Shown one piece after another: positions 10,437 through 22,085 of a DNA stretch of 64,000 nt; positions within the stretch are counted from its first letter, which is position 1, and each line of letters starts with the position of its first letter. Location: NCBI GenBank assembly GCA_910574455.1, contig CAJSYZ010000005.1, positions 3,348,001 through 3,412,000 on the forward strand, read 5' to 3'. The notes below the pieces were generated by a model, which saw only the letters and a program-made list of their open reading frames with translations, had not been told where the DNA came from and made no database searches. A program made the translations under genes and the position numbers. Source of the DNA: Trichaptum fuscoviolaceum. Lineage: Eukaryota > Basidiomycota > Agaricomycetes > Hymenochaetales > Trichaptaceae.

Positions 10437-13374
10437 CTTGAAACCGCTCTCCGATGTCGATGAATGGGTGAGGCAGCGTCTGAAGATGCGATGAGCTCGA
10501 AAAAAGTTCTGTGTGTATGTTTCGGTAATTGCCGAATTTGAAGCTCAATGAAGGTTCGGCTTACAACTTGAAATGCCGGCACCGGCATCACTGGCTCGGT
10601 AAATTTCCTCAGGGCTGCCTGAGGTTCAGCTTCAAGTTCCTTTACTCGAGTTGAGTTACTTCTACCACCAGTATCATCACACATTTCTCATAGTTTTTGA
10701 ACTAGTCGCATGAGCTCAATTAACTAACCCCAGATCTCTACATTTAACTATAGTCAGACTTACTACTGGGTTATGTACGTACTAGGTGGCACTTCGACCA
10801 CAGACGACCGTTTATCCGTGTTACATTTGTGCAATAGTTGCCACTGCGCAGACGATATGGTATATGGGTATCTGAATATACTACCAATATAGCAGCTATT
10901 AGGGGGGATTAACGTTCTTAATCATTTTAGAACTCCCTTGTGCTTCTTGGGTCCCAGAGTACGAAAGCTCTTTCAATCCCGGATTCATTTCTCTTTCCGA
11001 GCCTGAGTCTGCGTAGATAAGTATAGCGCACATACAGCAGAGGGAAAGTCCTACAATGCATTGCGTGCCCCTATTAATGCAGAAAGTGCAGTAATTCAAG
11101 GGGGTGACCGTGACCTTCAATTCTAACGCACTAATGAAATTGGCTTATCATTATCGCCAAACTATCAATTGGATGAGAGGAGATCAACGCACCTTTCCTC
11201 GACGCTTCTTACACGTGTCGCATGCCTTATTGCGTCTCAGTATCCCTCCATATTTTCTGAGCGCATCACTAGTATAGTTGATGAACGGATCTTGTCCGTC
11301 CCCTCCTGCTCCTGCGATTTGTGTCGCCATAGCAGGTGTAAGATATTAAAGAAGTCAAAGGGTGTAAAATGGGAGTAGGCGTGCTTTCTAAGGTCGCGAT
11401 CCCCGGACGATAAATGAAAGGGAGGCTAAAAATGTGAACAAAGGAACGTCGAAGGCGGAGATGAGAATGACTTTCGGTGCATCAGCAACCTCAAGGGGGC
11501 CCTCTTGATGCCATCCTCAAGATGTCTCTTATCTACGCCTTTAAATCATAATTCTGGGCTAGCTGAATATGACTTTAGGTGTATAACTATGATAATAGGG
11601 TAGACATAAATCGAGTTCCTATAACTCATTGGTGAGTCAGTGCACTAGCAAACTATAGCTATATTCCGTTACTACTTACATTTCCTTGATCTATGTGAGC
11701 TCCTGAACTATGAGTATAATCAGTCCTGCGGGGCACAGTGGATCCTTATAGTTGTGGCGTGAACTTAGCTGTACAGGGTAAAGTAATCATTGGTACTCTG
11801 TTCGAAATTTCCGAGCAGCAAAAATTGAAGAAATTTGGCCAAGCAAAACTAGTCGAACGAGCAGGATCTCAACATTTTTGAAACTTACTGTAAGATCGTT
11901 GTCGAGTATCATCGAGACGCCTCGACAGTGATGATTGAGTCGATCCGGACATTGCCGAAATGATGCGATAAATTGACAGATCCACATGAACATCATGGAT
12001 CCAAGTTGAATGAATTTAAGCTTCACCCTAAGTCGCACGTTCAACTTTGACTCTTACCTACAACTCCCCCCTAGATCTCCTCCGTTCACCAAGAACTTGT
12101 TGTACTATCGCGGGATGGCCGCCGAATACTTACTCTCACGATGAATGAGTGTGAACAGAACCTACACCAAGCATGTATGTGAGTTCTCCTGATGCCGATG
12201 AAAAACGCTCTCACATGTTGATCGTTATGGCAAAGTCTCGTAGCTTTCTTCCCTCGTTATCGTGTACTTTTATAGCGCTAATATTAATGCATAGTTTCAG
12301 GACACTCCTTCCTTGATTGATTCTGCCCGATGTCAACCCGCTTGGTATTGAGTTGAGTGGTCCGAGGCTATACCAGATCGGGACTTTGTTCATTATGCGT
12401 GTCCGACAAGTTGGTTGAACAACTTTAAGGTATGAAGAATCTCATCTGGAATCAAGGCTTCCAGGCACATCTTACAGGACACTTAATCTCCATCCAGTGG
12501 TTTCTTCTATAATTCTGCATCCAAGTTGCAGAGAGCCTTCGTTGTAAGATTTCACTTCCATCAGTAGCTGTTATCAAGGAGAGAACTGAATGCTCATGCT
12601 ACTGACCGAACAGCCCGTGATTGATTGAATTCCATCCCGGGACTTAACTTCAGAAAGTACGGATCCTGAAACAAGTGACTGGTAGAGTAAGCTTTGCTTT
12701 GAGTGAAGCAGCACTTAGCATGAAGAGATGAAGAGAAATATATCGATTGGACAGACGGTGACAATGAAGAAGATTTTGCTTCCGTTCACTCTTATCGGCC
12801 GCTCGGATCCGGTTCAGAATCGGACCGACTGTGATCGACTTCTTTAGGGTGAGACATTGTCAGACATACCGCAGCCGCTCCAGTTATAATTGATTTCCTT
12901 ATCAAACTTTTCAGGTCGACGTGAGCACAGCTGATAACGAACCCAGCAACGACAATTTCAAAAGGAAGACTCGACCCACCTCGTCTCTTCGAACTCGACC
13001 ACGAGCGAATGGTGTCAAGACGAGCGTGCACATGCGGATATGCAAGCATACGGTGGCGAACAACTCGCCCCACGGGAACGCGGATGGTTAGTCATTCTTC
13101 ATAAGCTCCTACTTCTTGTTCATGAACTCGAGCAACGCTGGAGGTCTGGGTTCTCTTCTGATAGAGCGTGCGACCTCGACGGTGCTGGCGTCGCTTTACC
13201 CGGAGCTTCAGAATCATCGTATGCATGTGCTTGCGTTTCGGCGCGTTAGAAATAGCCAGCAAGCAGGCTTTCTTAACGGCTCCTCGAGTCATGGATTCGA
13301 GCGCTGCTTATCTTTTCGATTCCTCTTCACGTTCACCTGAGTCGCTGATTACTGTGTAATTAAGGACAAAATTC
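10437..13374. other. 2.9-kb region without a recognised gene
   Basis: Divergent promoter region between NOG1 (-) and azgA (+), much longer than the other host spacers. Both strands contain only short frames without recognisable motifs, codon rhythm or consistent splice sites. No tRNA cloverleaf or repeat array was seen. A poorly conserved gene or a non-coding RNA cannot be excluded. Confidence 0.4.
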
Positions 13375-15971
13375 ATGCTCAATTTCTTTGACCGGCTCAA
13401 TGCCAAGGTATGTACTAAAGAATGACATAGTCAGAGGGAAAAGGCTAAACATCATCAATATTGCCCTAGGTTGCAGTCTCAGCAGTCGGGCGCTGGTTTC
13501 GCCTTGAAGGCTCTGGCCATCCTCGACAACGTTTAGGTTCTCGCTTCTCTGTGAGTGTATAAAAAACCCGGACGGATCGTCTTCTCATTTTCCTACAAAG
13601 ACCGAAATTCGTGCCGGATTAACAACATGGGTATGTATATCTGAGATCCATGTGATAGTTAGTTAACTTGGACTTTCATTAGGCAGCCATGGCATATATC
13701 GTGCGTGCTCGGAGATCCTCCATATCTACTTTGGTTTCAGAAATGTCACCAACCTGTCCGTATAGATTTCAGTAAATGCCTCTATTATCTCCGATTCGGG
13801 CGGAACTTGCGAATGTCCGACGAATGATGGATGTAACGACTCTGCAGACTATGCACTTTGTGTAGCCGACGTCCGACGAGACCTCATCACCTCCACTGCA
13901 GCAGTGTCCGCCCTCGCCTCATTTCTCATGGGCGCTCTTGCAAACCTTCCCGTGGGACTTGCTCCAGGATTAGGCCTCGACGCATACGTTTGTTCCGTTC
14001 CACTCTCTCCGTTTCATACAACTTATATTACTTGCTAGTTTGCTCTCTCAATCGTCGGTTTCCACGGTTCCGGAAACACCACGTATCAAGAGGCGCTTGC
14101 AGCCGTTTTCCTTGAAGGGTAAGGTTTCATCGCATATGATATTATTTCATTAACATCAGTAACAATCGATTGACGCTCTTGTCAACATATGAAATATTCG
14201 TCGCCAGATGGATTTTTTTGTTCTTATCGATATTCGGAATTCGGCAGTGGCTAGCGCGCGCTATGCCTCAATCTTTGATACTTGCAGTCGGCTCAGGGAT
14301 TGGGCTTTTCATTGCGTGAGTATACAGACATCCAGGCATGATTCGGGTTGACTTATAAACTTCCTATGAAGCTTTATCGGATTATGTGAGTATGTATTGA
14401 ATCTACAGGATCCGTGACTAACTTTACTCTGAAGCCTCGGGAGGGCTCGGAGTAATTGGAGGAGATACGACAAATTATGTTGGTATTGGAGGGTGCCTCC
14501 CCGATGGTATATCCCCTCTTTCTACGTAAGAATGGTCTTAACCTATATCGCCGATATGTAGATTACATCGCCGGTCTTACAGGATACTGCGCGCACGGTG
14601 TCCTCCGAGATCCGCGTATGTGGCTGGGAATATTTGTTGGAGGGTGAGGGGAAGATATTTCTAATACTAAACCTCTCGTCTAATGTCAATTACACAGAAT
14701 CCTCACTGTCTTTTTGATTTTATACCGCATCCGAGGCTCTATCCTCATCTGTATTTTCCTAGTGGCGATAATTTCCTGGCCTCGCGACACTCCTGTCACA
14801 ATCTTTCCGCATACCGATTCTGGCGATGACATGTTTGACTTCTTCAAACAAGTTGTCACTTTCCGACCACTGCGGAGGGTCGGCGGAGCTATTGATGTTT
14901 GTGTTTGCTAGCTTTTTTGGTTTTGCGTGTTTGCTAACTACTGTTTCAGTGGTCAAGTTATAGGAATGGCCGCGTTTGGTATGCTCTGGTTACGGTAAGA
15001 GCCTGCCAGGTCTTTCCTTCTTCGCTCTACTGACTCACAGTTAGTTCTTATACGTCGACATACTGGATACAACTGGGTGGGCTCAATGACCTTCTTCCTA
15101 TGAGTCCATATACTTACAGTGCCACCCCCAGTACACTTTATGCTATGGCACGGTTTGCGGGACTTCGGGACCCACATACTCTTGACTTCGAGAACAGCAC
15201 CATCGCATACTGTGTGGATGCCTTTTCTATTTCTATGGGGGCGCTTATTGGTACTTCACCTGTCACGGTCTTCGTGGAATCAGCTACCGGAATCTCGGAA
15301 GGCGGGAAAACCGGTATCACAGGCATAGTCGTCGGGATAATGTTCTTCATCAGTGTCTTCTTCGCACCGATATTCGCGAGTATCCCATCCTGGGCTACCG
15401 GAGGTGCCCTGGTGATATCTGGGAGCTTCATGATCACGAAGTAAGCCAGAACTTGTTGAGCCGATGATTCATCGAGGCAGTGAACTAAACTTCTCCTCTT
15501 AGTGTCCGTGAAATTAACTGGAATTATGTCGGGGACTCCATCCCAGCGTTTTTAACACTGATCCTGATTCCACTTACTTACAAGTGAGTCAATCCGTCCT
15601 TTCGCTAATAAACACAGGTATTCATCGCATTCGTTAGCATCGCGTACGGCGTCATAGCAGGCATCGTTTCGTACGTGCTGCTCAACTTTGTCCCATACTT
15701 GATTCGCCATGCCACAGGCGGCCGCGTGAAGCCTCCGCTGTACGACCTTGGGGAAACATGGACAATGCCACCCGGCGGATTCCGGCCGTTATGGATGCGA
15801 AACCTTGCGCGAGGACACATGCGATTCTGGGAGGACGAAGCTCCACAGGAAACAAATGGCTCTTTTATGTCTGAGAATCCTTTGCACCAAACGCTTTCGA
15901 TGGACCCCGTACAGACCTATGAGTTTCAACAAAACGTCTTCCCTCCTGCGACAAAATATGTCTCTGCCTAA
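13375..15971 (+). CDS. azgA: AzgA-type adenine/guanine/hypoxanthine permease
   Basis: Plasma-membrane proton-coupled purine transporter of the AzgA branch of the nucleobase-ascorbate/PbuG-like families. The start MLNFFDRLNAK is followed by VAVSAVGRWFRLEGSGHP, TEIRAGLTTWAAMAYIV and VNASIISDSGGTCECP. Transmembrane parts include ASFLMGALANLPVGLAPGLG, ALSIVGFHGSGNTTYQEAL and FIGLSSGGLG. Further conserved stretches are GGDTTNYVGIGGC, ISWPRDTPVTIFPHT, FLYVDILDTTG and the family-typical VESATGISEGGKTG. The tail is hydrophilic and the stop is at 15969-15971. About a dozen introns are needed; all those checked have GT..AG ends and preserve the frame, for example the acceptor TTAG just before TTCTTATACGTC near 15045. 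The gene looks intact and full length (about 600 residues). It is the last conserved host gene before the zinc-cluster array. Confidence 0.92.
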
Positions 15972-17098
15972 CCCCCTTTCCCAGTAAATATCGGTGTACA
16001 CTGATCGTAGCCTGGCCTGATGTAAGGGCTACATCTCTTATGGAGTCTACTGCTTTGATTATTCTTCTTCGTCTCATTCATCTTGTTGTCTTATTTATTT
16101 CTGTAGCCGCTTTCTTTTATTGCTTTCGATTTAGTAATACCAGTAAGACTACTGTTTGTTTTTTTGGATGCGCTTATTGTATGTATTAGTAGTGTATGTA
16201 GTACTTCGTACATACATATATAGATGCTCTATTGGACGTTATTGTTACCGAACGTTGAGCCAAATCGATCGAGGGCCGACTGGTAAATATATTGCGGAGT
16301 CTGATAGGCGCCGAATAAGCGCTTTCGGCACACTGGCATCATGACGATGGCGCCTTGATCGGCCTTGGTCGGAGTCACCACACTACTACTTGCAGTCACG
16401 GTCTTACACACATGATGTGAATCATGAAAGTTATGAGACGATCAAGATGTAGTACAGGCGGATATATGGCCAGATGCTCGGGCCACTGCTATTGCTACTA
16501 CTACTATTACTCGGGTGTTGAGTCTTGACTTCCCGAACGACGGGCCGCATTGCGAGGTATAGCTTCCAAGGTTATTCGTTTCACGGCCTGATTGCACTAT
16601 GCTCAAGCCACCTCCAACCTCTGATTCTCATGCTCTGCGCTCTGTGCAGTGATTACCCTCAGGTTTACGAGTGCAGCCACAAACTTTGTGTTCCTCAGTC
16701 GACGACATTGCTTCATCTTTCAACAATCATTCCACAGCCGCTGTCCGGTGACGCAGGTTCGTTTTATGAGATGGAACAAGGATTGTGTATCAGCGTAGTG
16801 CTTACACGGAACACCAACTTTGCTTGACTTTGCCACCGGGTCATAAGTCGACATGATATGGCTGGGTAGGAAGCATGTGACTGCGACTGACTTCAAACAT
16901 AACTCCTTTCTTTGCTCAGGTCAGTTGCGCGGGAGGCTCGATATTCCTACTCAAGCACTGGATTTTCACGTATGACCAACAAGCTTGAACCATGCCTTCA
17001 TTGGGATACTATATATACGCATTGCTCCCAGGTTTTTCTATTCCATGTCGACAGAACACTGTACAACTCAACAATCTCAACACTCAATCTTCTCCACT
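15972..17098. other. intergenic region azgA to zinc-cluster gene A
   Basis: No gene recognised. Contains GCCGAATAAGCGCTTTCGGC at about 16308-16327, a CCG/CGG pair with a 12-bp gap. A TATA-like run TATATATA lies at 17010-17017, about 80 bp before the preferred ATG of gene A. Confidence 0.4.
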
Positions 17099-17446
17099 AT
17101 GAGCTACAGCAACTCGAATGTCAACGGAGGGTTAGATCCTTTCATAATCGAAACTCCCAAAACTCTGCGCGAAACGGATGGGCGACCCAGGCGCATAATC
17201 GCCTGCGTTGCTTGTAGAAAGAGGAGAGGAAGGGTGAGCACAAGTACTTTCTACTTCTTCGTCATTGTCTTTATTTCATCGCGCTTACAGTGCAAAAAGC
17301 CGGAAGAAAGTCCTAAAGCGGATTGCGCTTTTTGTAGGAGCAGGGGTATTCGATGTGTTGTAGGCCAGAGCTTATATATTGAATGTTTATATATGCTGAG
17401 CTCTGAATCATGCATTCAGCCAGGAAACTTAGGAAGCTTAACTTAA
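17099..17446 (+). CDS. miniature Zn2Cys6 zinc-cluster protein A
   Basis: Tiny protein (about 96 residues) consisting of a short hydrophilic lead (MSYSNSNVNGGLDPF), a segment TLRETDGRPRRI and one complete binuclear zinc cluster C-x2-C-x6-C-x10-C-x2-C-x6-C (CVACRKRRGRC then CAFCRSRGIRC). Exon 1 is 17099-17233. A 57-bp GT..AG intron (17234-17290) falls just before the third cysteine. Exon 2 starts at 17291. Zn2Cys6 clusters bind CGG triplets in fungal transcription factors, but the usual linker, coiled coil and large regulatory domain are absent. The end is uncertain: either the stop at 17446, or another intron joining to a tail at about 17473-17564 reading IEVPMPEDLEGRWTRRL. An in-frame ATG at 17045 is only about 30 bp from the TATA-like run, so 17099 is preferred. 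Confidence 0.72.
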   Translation: MSYSNSNVNGGLDPFIIETPKTLRETDGRPRRIIACVACRKRRGRVSTSTFYFFVIVFISSRLQCKKPEESPKADCAFCRSRGIRCVVGQSLYIECLYMLSSESCIQPGNLGSLT

Positions 17447-20179
17447 CGCTCTCTGACTTCTGTGGTCCCAAGGTGATACCATTGAAGTGCCAATGCCCGA
17501 AGACCTAGAAGGGCGATGGACTCGTAGATTAACCCCCTCACCCTCCCTCAGACCCGCATCCTGAATTTGCATATGTTATTTATTGTTAAAGACTTATCTG
17601 TACGGAGCACATTTGTGCAGTATCTCAGTGACAATATTTATTATGTGTCTAAATCATCATGTTCAATATATAGACTAGGACATACCAGTTGCTTTTCGAA
17701 ACAGATGGCTTGTAGATGTTGAAACAGTAAGGAAAGACAGGGAATTAGAATCTAGTCAATGATTCGGTGGCCAAAACCGCGATTCAAATGGTGCTGACAA
17801 TTTATCCCGACGCCACTATCGAATCCTGCCCTCCTCCAAAGACCGCCATAAATCTAGTATGGGCGAGAAGTCAACGAGAATACAGCGCCGTTTGCATGTA
17901 AAGATTTGAAAAAAGTTTCAATCCAACGTCAATTCAATTGGAGGCTAGCAACTCACCTCCCCTTCCCACGTGGACGGAAAACAAATCTCATCGATTCTTG
18001 ATTCGTCACGGGGTACAACCTGAAAGTGCACAGCGATGCTGGTCTTAACTAAGCTGACACGAAAGATTTCTAAAAGGCTAAAAGGTAGATAAATTTCTGG
18101 AACCTTTATCTTCATGTTAAGATCTCGAGAAGGAAGAGCACTGCGAGACCCTGATGAGTTGTCGACGCTCCGAGATCTTCGGCAAGCAATGCTTTTGACC
18201 AGTAGCAGACTCGGAGCTACTAGTGGTGACCGAGAGTGCGCGAAGAAATTCTTGAGCCTTCTGCATGCAGTGGTGACCGCATTCCGGAGTAACAGTACAT
18301 ACATACATCTTCAGAGTTCGTACGTGTGCCTACCACGTTCATGTACTAACGGGAGGAGATTCAACGAATGAGAAGAAAGAGAACTTCTGAGATAGTTGCT
18401 AGTGCACAGTGGAGCCGCGGTGTCATCAAAATTTGAAAGTGGCTGAAGCGTAACTGTGAATGTGCCAGATGAAGGACGCTAGGTTATGAGATGCACCGCG
18501 AGGTGAGCCCTAGATGCGAACAGCCGGTATTTAGTTAGCGATCGTCATCGGAGATTAATATGATAGTATTTAGTCAGTATATCTTTTAAGCGCATGCCTG
18601 TCATCAAGATCCAGGTACGGTTGCTGCGGTAATGACTGTGATTAGAAGATCGCCCGGCCACTCATTAGTTGTGTGAGGTGCACTCATTTCTATAGTCTGT
18701 AGATGGTACGCAACACATTCAAGTTGACAAGCCTACAGTGAAATGTAACTCGAAGGAGATGGACAGTTAGTAGACTTGGCTCAAAGCTAAAGATTTTCGA
18801 AAAGAAAATCTCACCGGAAGGCAAGGTTCAGAAGACCGCGGTAGAGCCACATGCATCTCTGTCTTGTTTAGCTCCGGGTCCTCTATCGAAGGTGATGAAG
18901 GTCTCAACTAGCCAGCGCGTGTACTTGAGAGCCAGTCGGCTGTCTGAATTTGTATTGGAGTGGTCGACAAAGACACACTGGCATTGGGCAACCGAACCGA
19001 ATAAACTTGAAGTAAATATTTATGCTTGTTTATCACGGTGCCGCCCGACTCCGAGCCGGAGTGTGTCAAATTCACACGGTGTCCATGGGTCTGCCAACAG
19101 CGGCCACCGTGACACATTGTTCTGCATCTTGACTCCTCATATGAAGCACGCGTCTTAGTATTGAGCACAGGCCCATCAGGAAGCCTATGTATCAAGATCC
19201 AAAGTCTGGAATGGGCTCCGCTGTGAAACTAGAGTCCCCGCAGTCATGAATTTGCAGACTTTCTCCGTGATGACGAGCCCCATTCCCTATCGCACCACTG
19301 ATTCTATCACCACATGCCATTAGTTGCAAGGCAATATTTCATAATTGATATTTTAAAATTACATTCACTAAGCTATCTCGCAGTTAACGTTTAACCTCAA
19401 AAGACGAGGCGATGGCATTCATGCACTCAAGGAAACCAGTACTCAAGGGAACCGGTGCTCATTGCTTCAGCGGCCATTATATTTAATCGCAAGCTAGCAA
19501 TGAGTCTGAATCACTCGGCCTAATGTCTTATTCGATATCTTGCCCTGCACCTGACGTTATCTCCTGACTCAACGGGGTGTAAGCACCATTCTTCTGCGAC
19601 TAGACTGAGTTACGCAGCGCCTCCAAGCCTCACCATCCCTGCCCCTTCGCGGTTTCTTATCCCCAGCCTAGATTCACCCAAATATGACAGTGCGCATAAT
19701 GTCGCGTGGGAGGCCTGTGCAAGAATGTAAATATGCTGAGACTCAGGCGGCATCAGCCTCAGCGTACTTGATATCCGATGCTGAATCTGTCATCGCCTTG
19801 CTGTACTCTTGATTCTGAGATGGAAGCTCCAGCTGATCCTACGCCTTTGACTGTGGAACTTGGCCCAACAAACTCGCGGAAGCAGAAATTTGCCGCCTAA
19901 TACGTTTCAGCATCTGCGCGCTACTATTTTATACGACGATGCTGTTTTAGTCGGTTCTTAAGTACTATGAAGGACATAACATATAACCACATACAGACTA
20001 TGGTAGCACTGCGTTCTATGAGCTCTTCGAGTCATCTTCCAGTGATTCAGAGTGGAAGTGAGAGCAATGGCTGGTATGATATAAAATGGGCTCGAAGGCT
20101 ATTCATTGGGCGCAGTAAACAACTCATCTCGTCTATTTGATCACCAAACCCACATACGACTTACCCACCTCCCTTCCTC
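17447..20179. other. intergenic region between zinc-cluster genes A and B
   Basis: About 2.7 kb without a recognised gene. It includes the box described at 18161-18187. A TATA box TATAAAA is at 20080-20086, about 95 bp before the ATG of gene B. Sense and antisense frames here lack recognisable domains. Confidence 0.4.
18161..18187. promoter_or_regulatory. candidate Zn2Cys6 binding box 1 (CCG-N7-CGG)
   Basis: GTCGACGCTCCGAGATCTTC continues with GGCAAGC. The core CCGAGATCTTCGG (18170-18182) is a near-perfect palindrome with inward CCG and CGG triplets seven bases apart. A close copy lies at 21152-21164 (CCGAGAGCTTCGG) with matching flanks (CGAC before, CAAGC after). Inverted CGG triplets are the classical half-sites of Zn2Cys6 proteins. 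The regulatory role is inferred. Confidence 0.35.
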
Positions 20180-20437
20180 ATGGCGGAAAGGTCAAATGAC
20201 AATTTCAGAAATGAAACATACGAAAGCTTGAAAAACTTCGATGGCAAGCCCAGGCGCAACGTCGCTTGTGCGGCATGTAGAAGGCGACGCGGACGGTGTG
20301 AGAGACCAAAGGGCGATCTCACTACCACTTGTGCGTACTGTCGAAGTAGGGGAACTCCGTGCATTGTAAGCTTATGCCGATGTCGTTCTGAAAAACGAGT
20401 TAATTTTCGATCCCAGCCCGACACCAAGCAAAGCTGA
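20180..20437 (+). CDS. miniature Zn2Cys6 zinc-cluster protein B
   Basis: Second paralogue, starting MAERSNDNFRNETYES, then LKNFDGKPRRNVACAACRR and the cluster C-x2-C-x6-C-x10-C-x2-C-x6-C, ending CAYCRSRGTPC. The intron that interrupts the cluster in A and C is absent; the codons for GRGRC run straight on. A 51-bp GT..AG intron (20366-20416) directly after PCI would give a protein of 68 residues; unspliced it is 85 residues with the same stop. A TATAAAA box lies about 95 bp upstream. No activation or dimerisation domain follows. The gene is in tandem with A and C. Confidence 0.72.
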   Translation: MAERSNDNFRNETYESLKNFDGKPRRNVACAACRRRRGRCERPKGDLTTTCAYCRSRGTPCIVSLCRCRSEKRVNFRSQPDTKQS

Positions 20438-21699
20438 AGAACCTTCGCCCTTCTAATTGAGAGGACCAGATACCACTCCAGCATTGACTCCTTCAGATAC
20501 ATATATACTCCCCCACATGTCCCTGTTTGTCCAGATATCTTGTATACATGCATTTCTATACCCTACATGTTCTTTGATCATCTTTGTCGAGCTGTAGTTA
20601 CTTATTACGCACTCAGAAACTTGTATACCAACGCTAGATTTGTTGTATTTTAAGCTCGTAAGCGAATTAACTAGGGAAGGAGGGTAATCGTTGACATTAG
20701 AAGCTTTGCGGGACTCGGAAAGAGATACAAAGCACACACGGAGTTAGGATCGAGTTTAACGCGGCCGTAGCGCACGTTCGCGTCTATCATTAACATCATA
20801 AAGTGTGATTGTATCAAGGGCACGGACTCGAGATGGCCGAACATACAAGGTACCAGATTGAATCGGAGCGTACGAGATGGCGCCTGCAGCCTGAGCCTGA
20901 GATAGGAGTGTTGATGCTCGGCACATAAGCGCCCCGATGCAGCCACCCAAGAGGAAACGACTGCCTGGTACACTGGCAGTTGTGCAGAGAAATGATTGGT
21001 CCTTAACTTGAGTCAAGAGAGCGTCATGACGCGCAGCGCCGTACTGTTTAGCTTCAACCGAGCTGTTACTGAAACAATCTCAAATGCCGACAATCGTCGG
21101 TGTTAGCCTGGGTCCAGAGCCTGGAAATCTATGCGCGGGTTGTCCGACGATCCGAGAGCTTCGGCAAGCTATATCGATCTCATTGTTTGGAGTCAGACGG
21201 GTGCAGATTCTGCAGAAGCGCAGCGAGATGATGATCCAGGTCTTGGTAGGCGTCAACTTGAAGAGGGGACACACGAGTTTAGTAACGAAGAACGTTGAAG
21301 CACCTAAGCCTGGACGACGGGACCGAGGAAGCTAATCTCCAGATAGGAAGTGTTGTGGTTCAAGTGACTAACAGTGGAAAAAGTGCCAGTGACGGTAGGG
21401 CTGCCAACGCTCGATTGTCGGTTAGGCACTACCGATCGTCCCGAGTCTGTAAACTTGTCGCAACGCTTTAGCGACCAGAGCCACTGGCATAGGAGTCATC
21501 GACGCCTGTCTTGACATCCGAGTTCCCCTGGACATTGCGAGCGGCAATCCAGCGAGTTAGCAGGTGGAAGGTGGCGAGAGACGATGCGAAGCCAAGACGC
21601 TGCCAATTAAATGCCGGGTATACCCGAGGTGGGTGCCTCTATGTCGTCACTGTATTTATATACACAAATGCAAGTATCTTTCTACAGTCACCGTCATCC
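20438..21699. other. intergenic region between zinc-cluster genes B and C
   Basis: No gene recognised. Holds the second CCG-N7-CGG box. A TATA-like run TATTTATATA lies at about 21652-21661, some 40 bp before the ATG of gene C. Confidence 0.4.
21142..21169. promoter_or_regulatory. candidate Zn2Cys6 binding box 2 (CCG-N7-CGG)
   Basis: Core CCGAGAGCTTCGG at 21152-21164, preceded by GTCCGACGAT and followed by CAAGC. It is about 540 bp upstream of gene C and nearly identical to box 1. The function is inferred from the known triplet preference of Zn2Cys6 clusters. Confidence 0.38.
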
Positions 21700-22085
21700 A
21701 TGGTAGATACAACTAATACAAACACTACCACCGGAAATGTCTTCAACATCTATACACCACAAGCTCTGAGACCCACCGATGGCAGACCGAACCGGAACGC
21801 TGCCTGTATTGAATGCAGGAGGCGCCGAGGAAGGGTGATCATACATCTCAATCAGCTGGTGTCATGATTCCTCGATCTCTTACCCAGATGTCTAGTGTGA
21901 CAAGCCTCAGGGACAGCCAAGGGCAGCTTGCCTCTTTTGCAGAAGCAGGGGTGTGCCATGTGTAATACCAGTGAGTTCAAGTTCAAGTTGATGATACATA
22001 TGTCAATGCACACCAATTCATCGCCCTTGATCTTCAGCCCGCCACTCCAGCCAACCACGCAAGCCAGGCAAATACACACCGATGA
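21700..22085 (+). CDS. miniature Zn2Cys6 zinc-cluster protein C
   Basis: Third paralogue. Exon 1 (21700-21834) encodes MVDTTNTNTTTGNVFN, then QALRPTDGRPNRNAACIECR and RRRGR. A 61-bp intron (21835-21895, GTGATC..CTAG) interrupts the cluster at the same place as in A. Exon 2 (21896-21970) gives CDKPQGQPRAACLFC and RSRGVPCVIP. An intron from 21971 to 22037 (GTGAGT..TTCAG) leads to a short exon ending in TGA at 22083-22085. The cluster is again C-x2-C-x6-C-x10-C-x2-C-x6-C. Exon 1 is 135 nt in both A and C, supporting a shared origin. The protein is about 85 residues and has no other domain. Confidence 0.72.

Noticed and set aside
11169..11378. Cys-containing 69-residue frame in the NOG1-azgA spacer
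   Set aside because: The cysteine spacing matches no known zinc motif, and no neighbouring exons were found.
17045..17047. Upstream in-frame ATG for zinc-cluster gene A
   Set aside because: Only about 30 bp after the TATA-like run, so probably at or before the transcription start; the ATG at 17099 is preferred.
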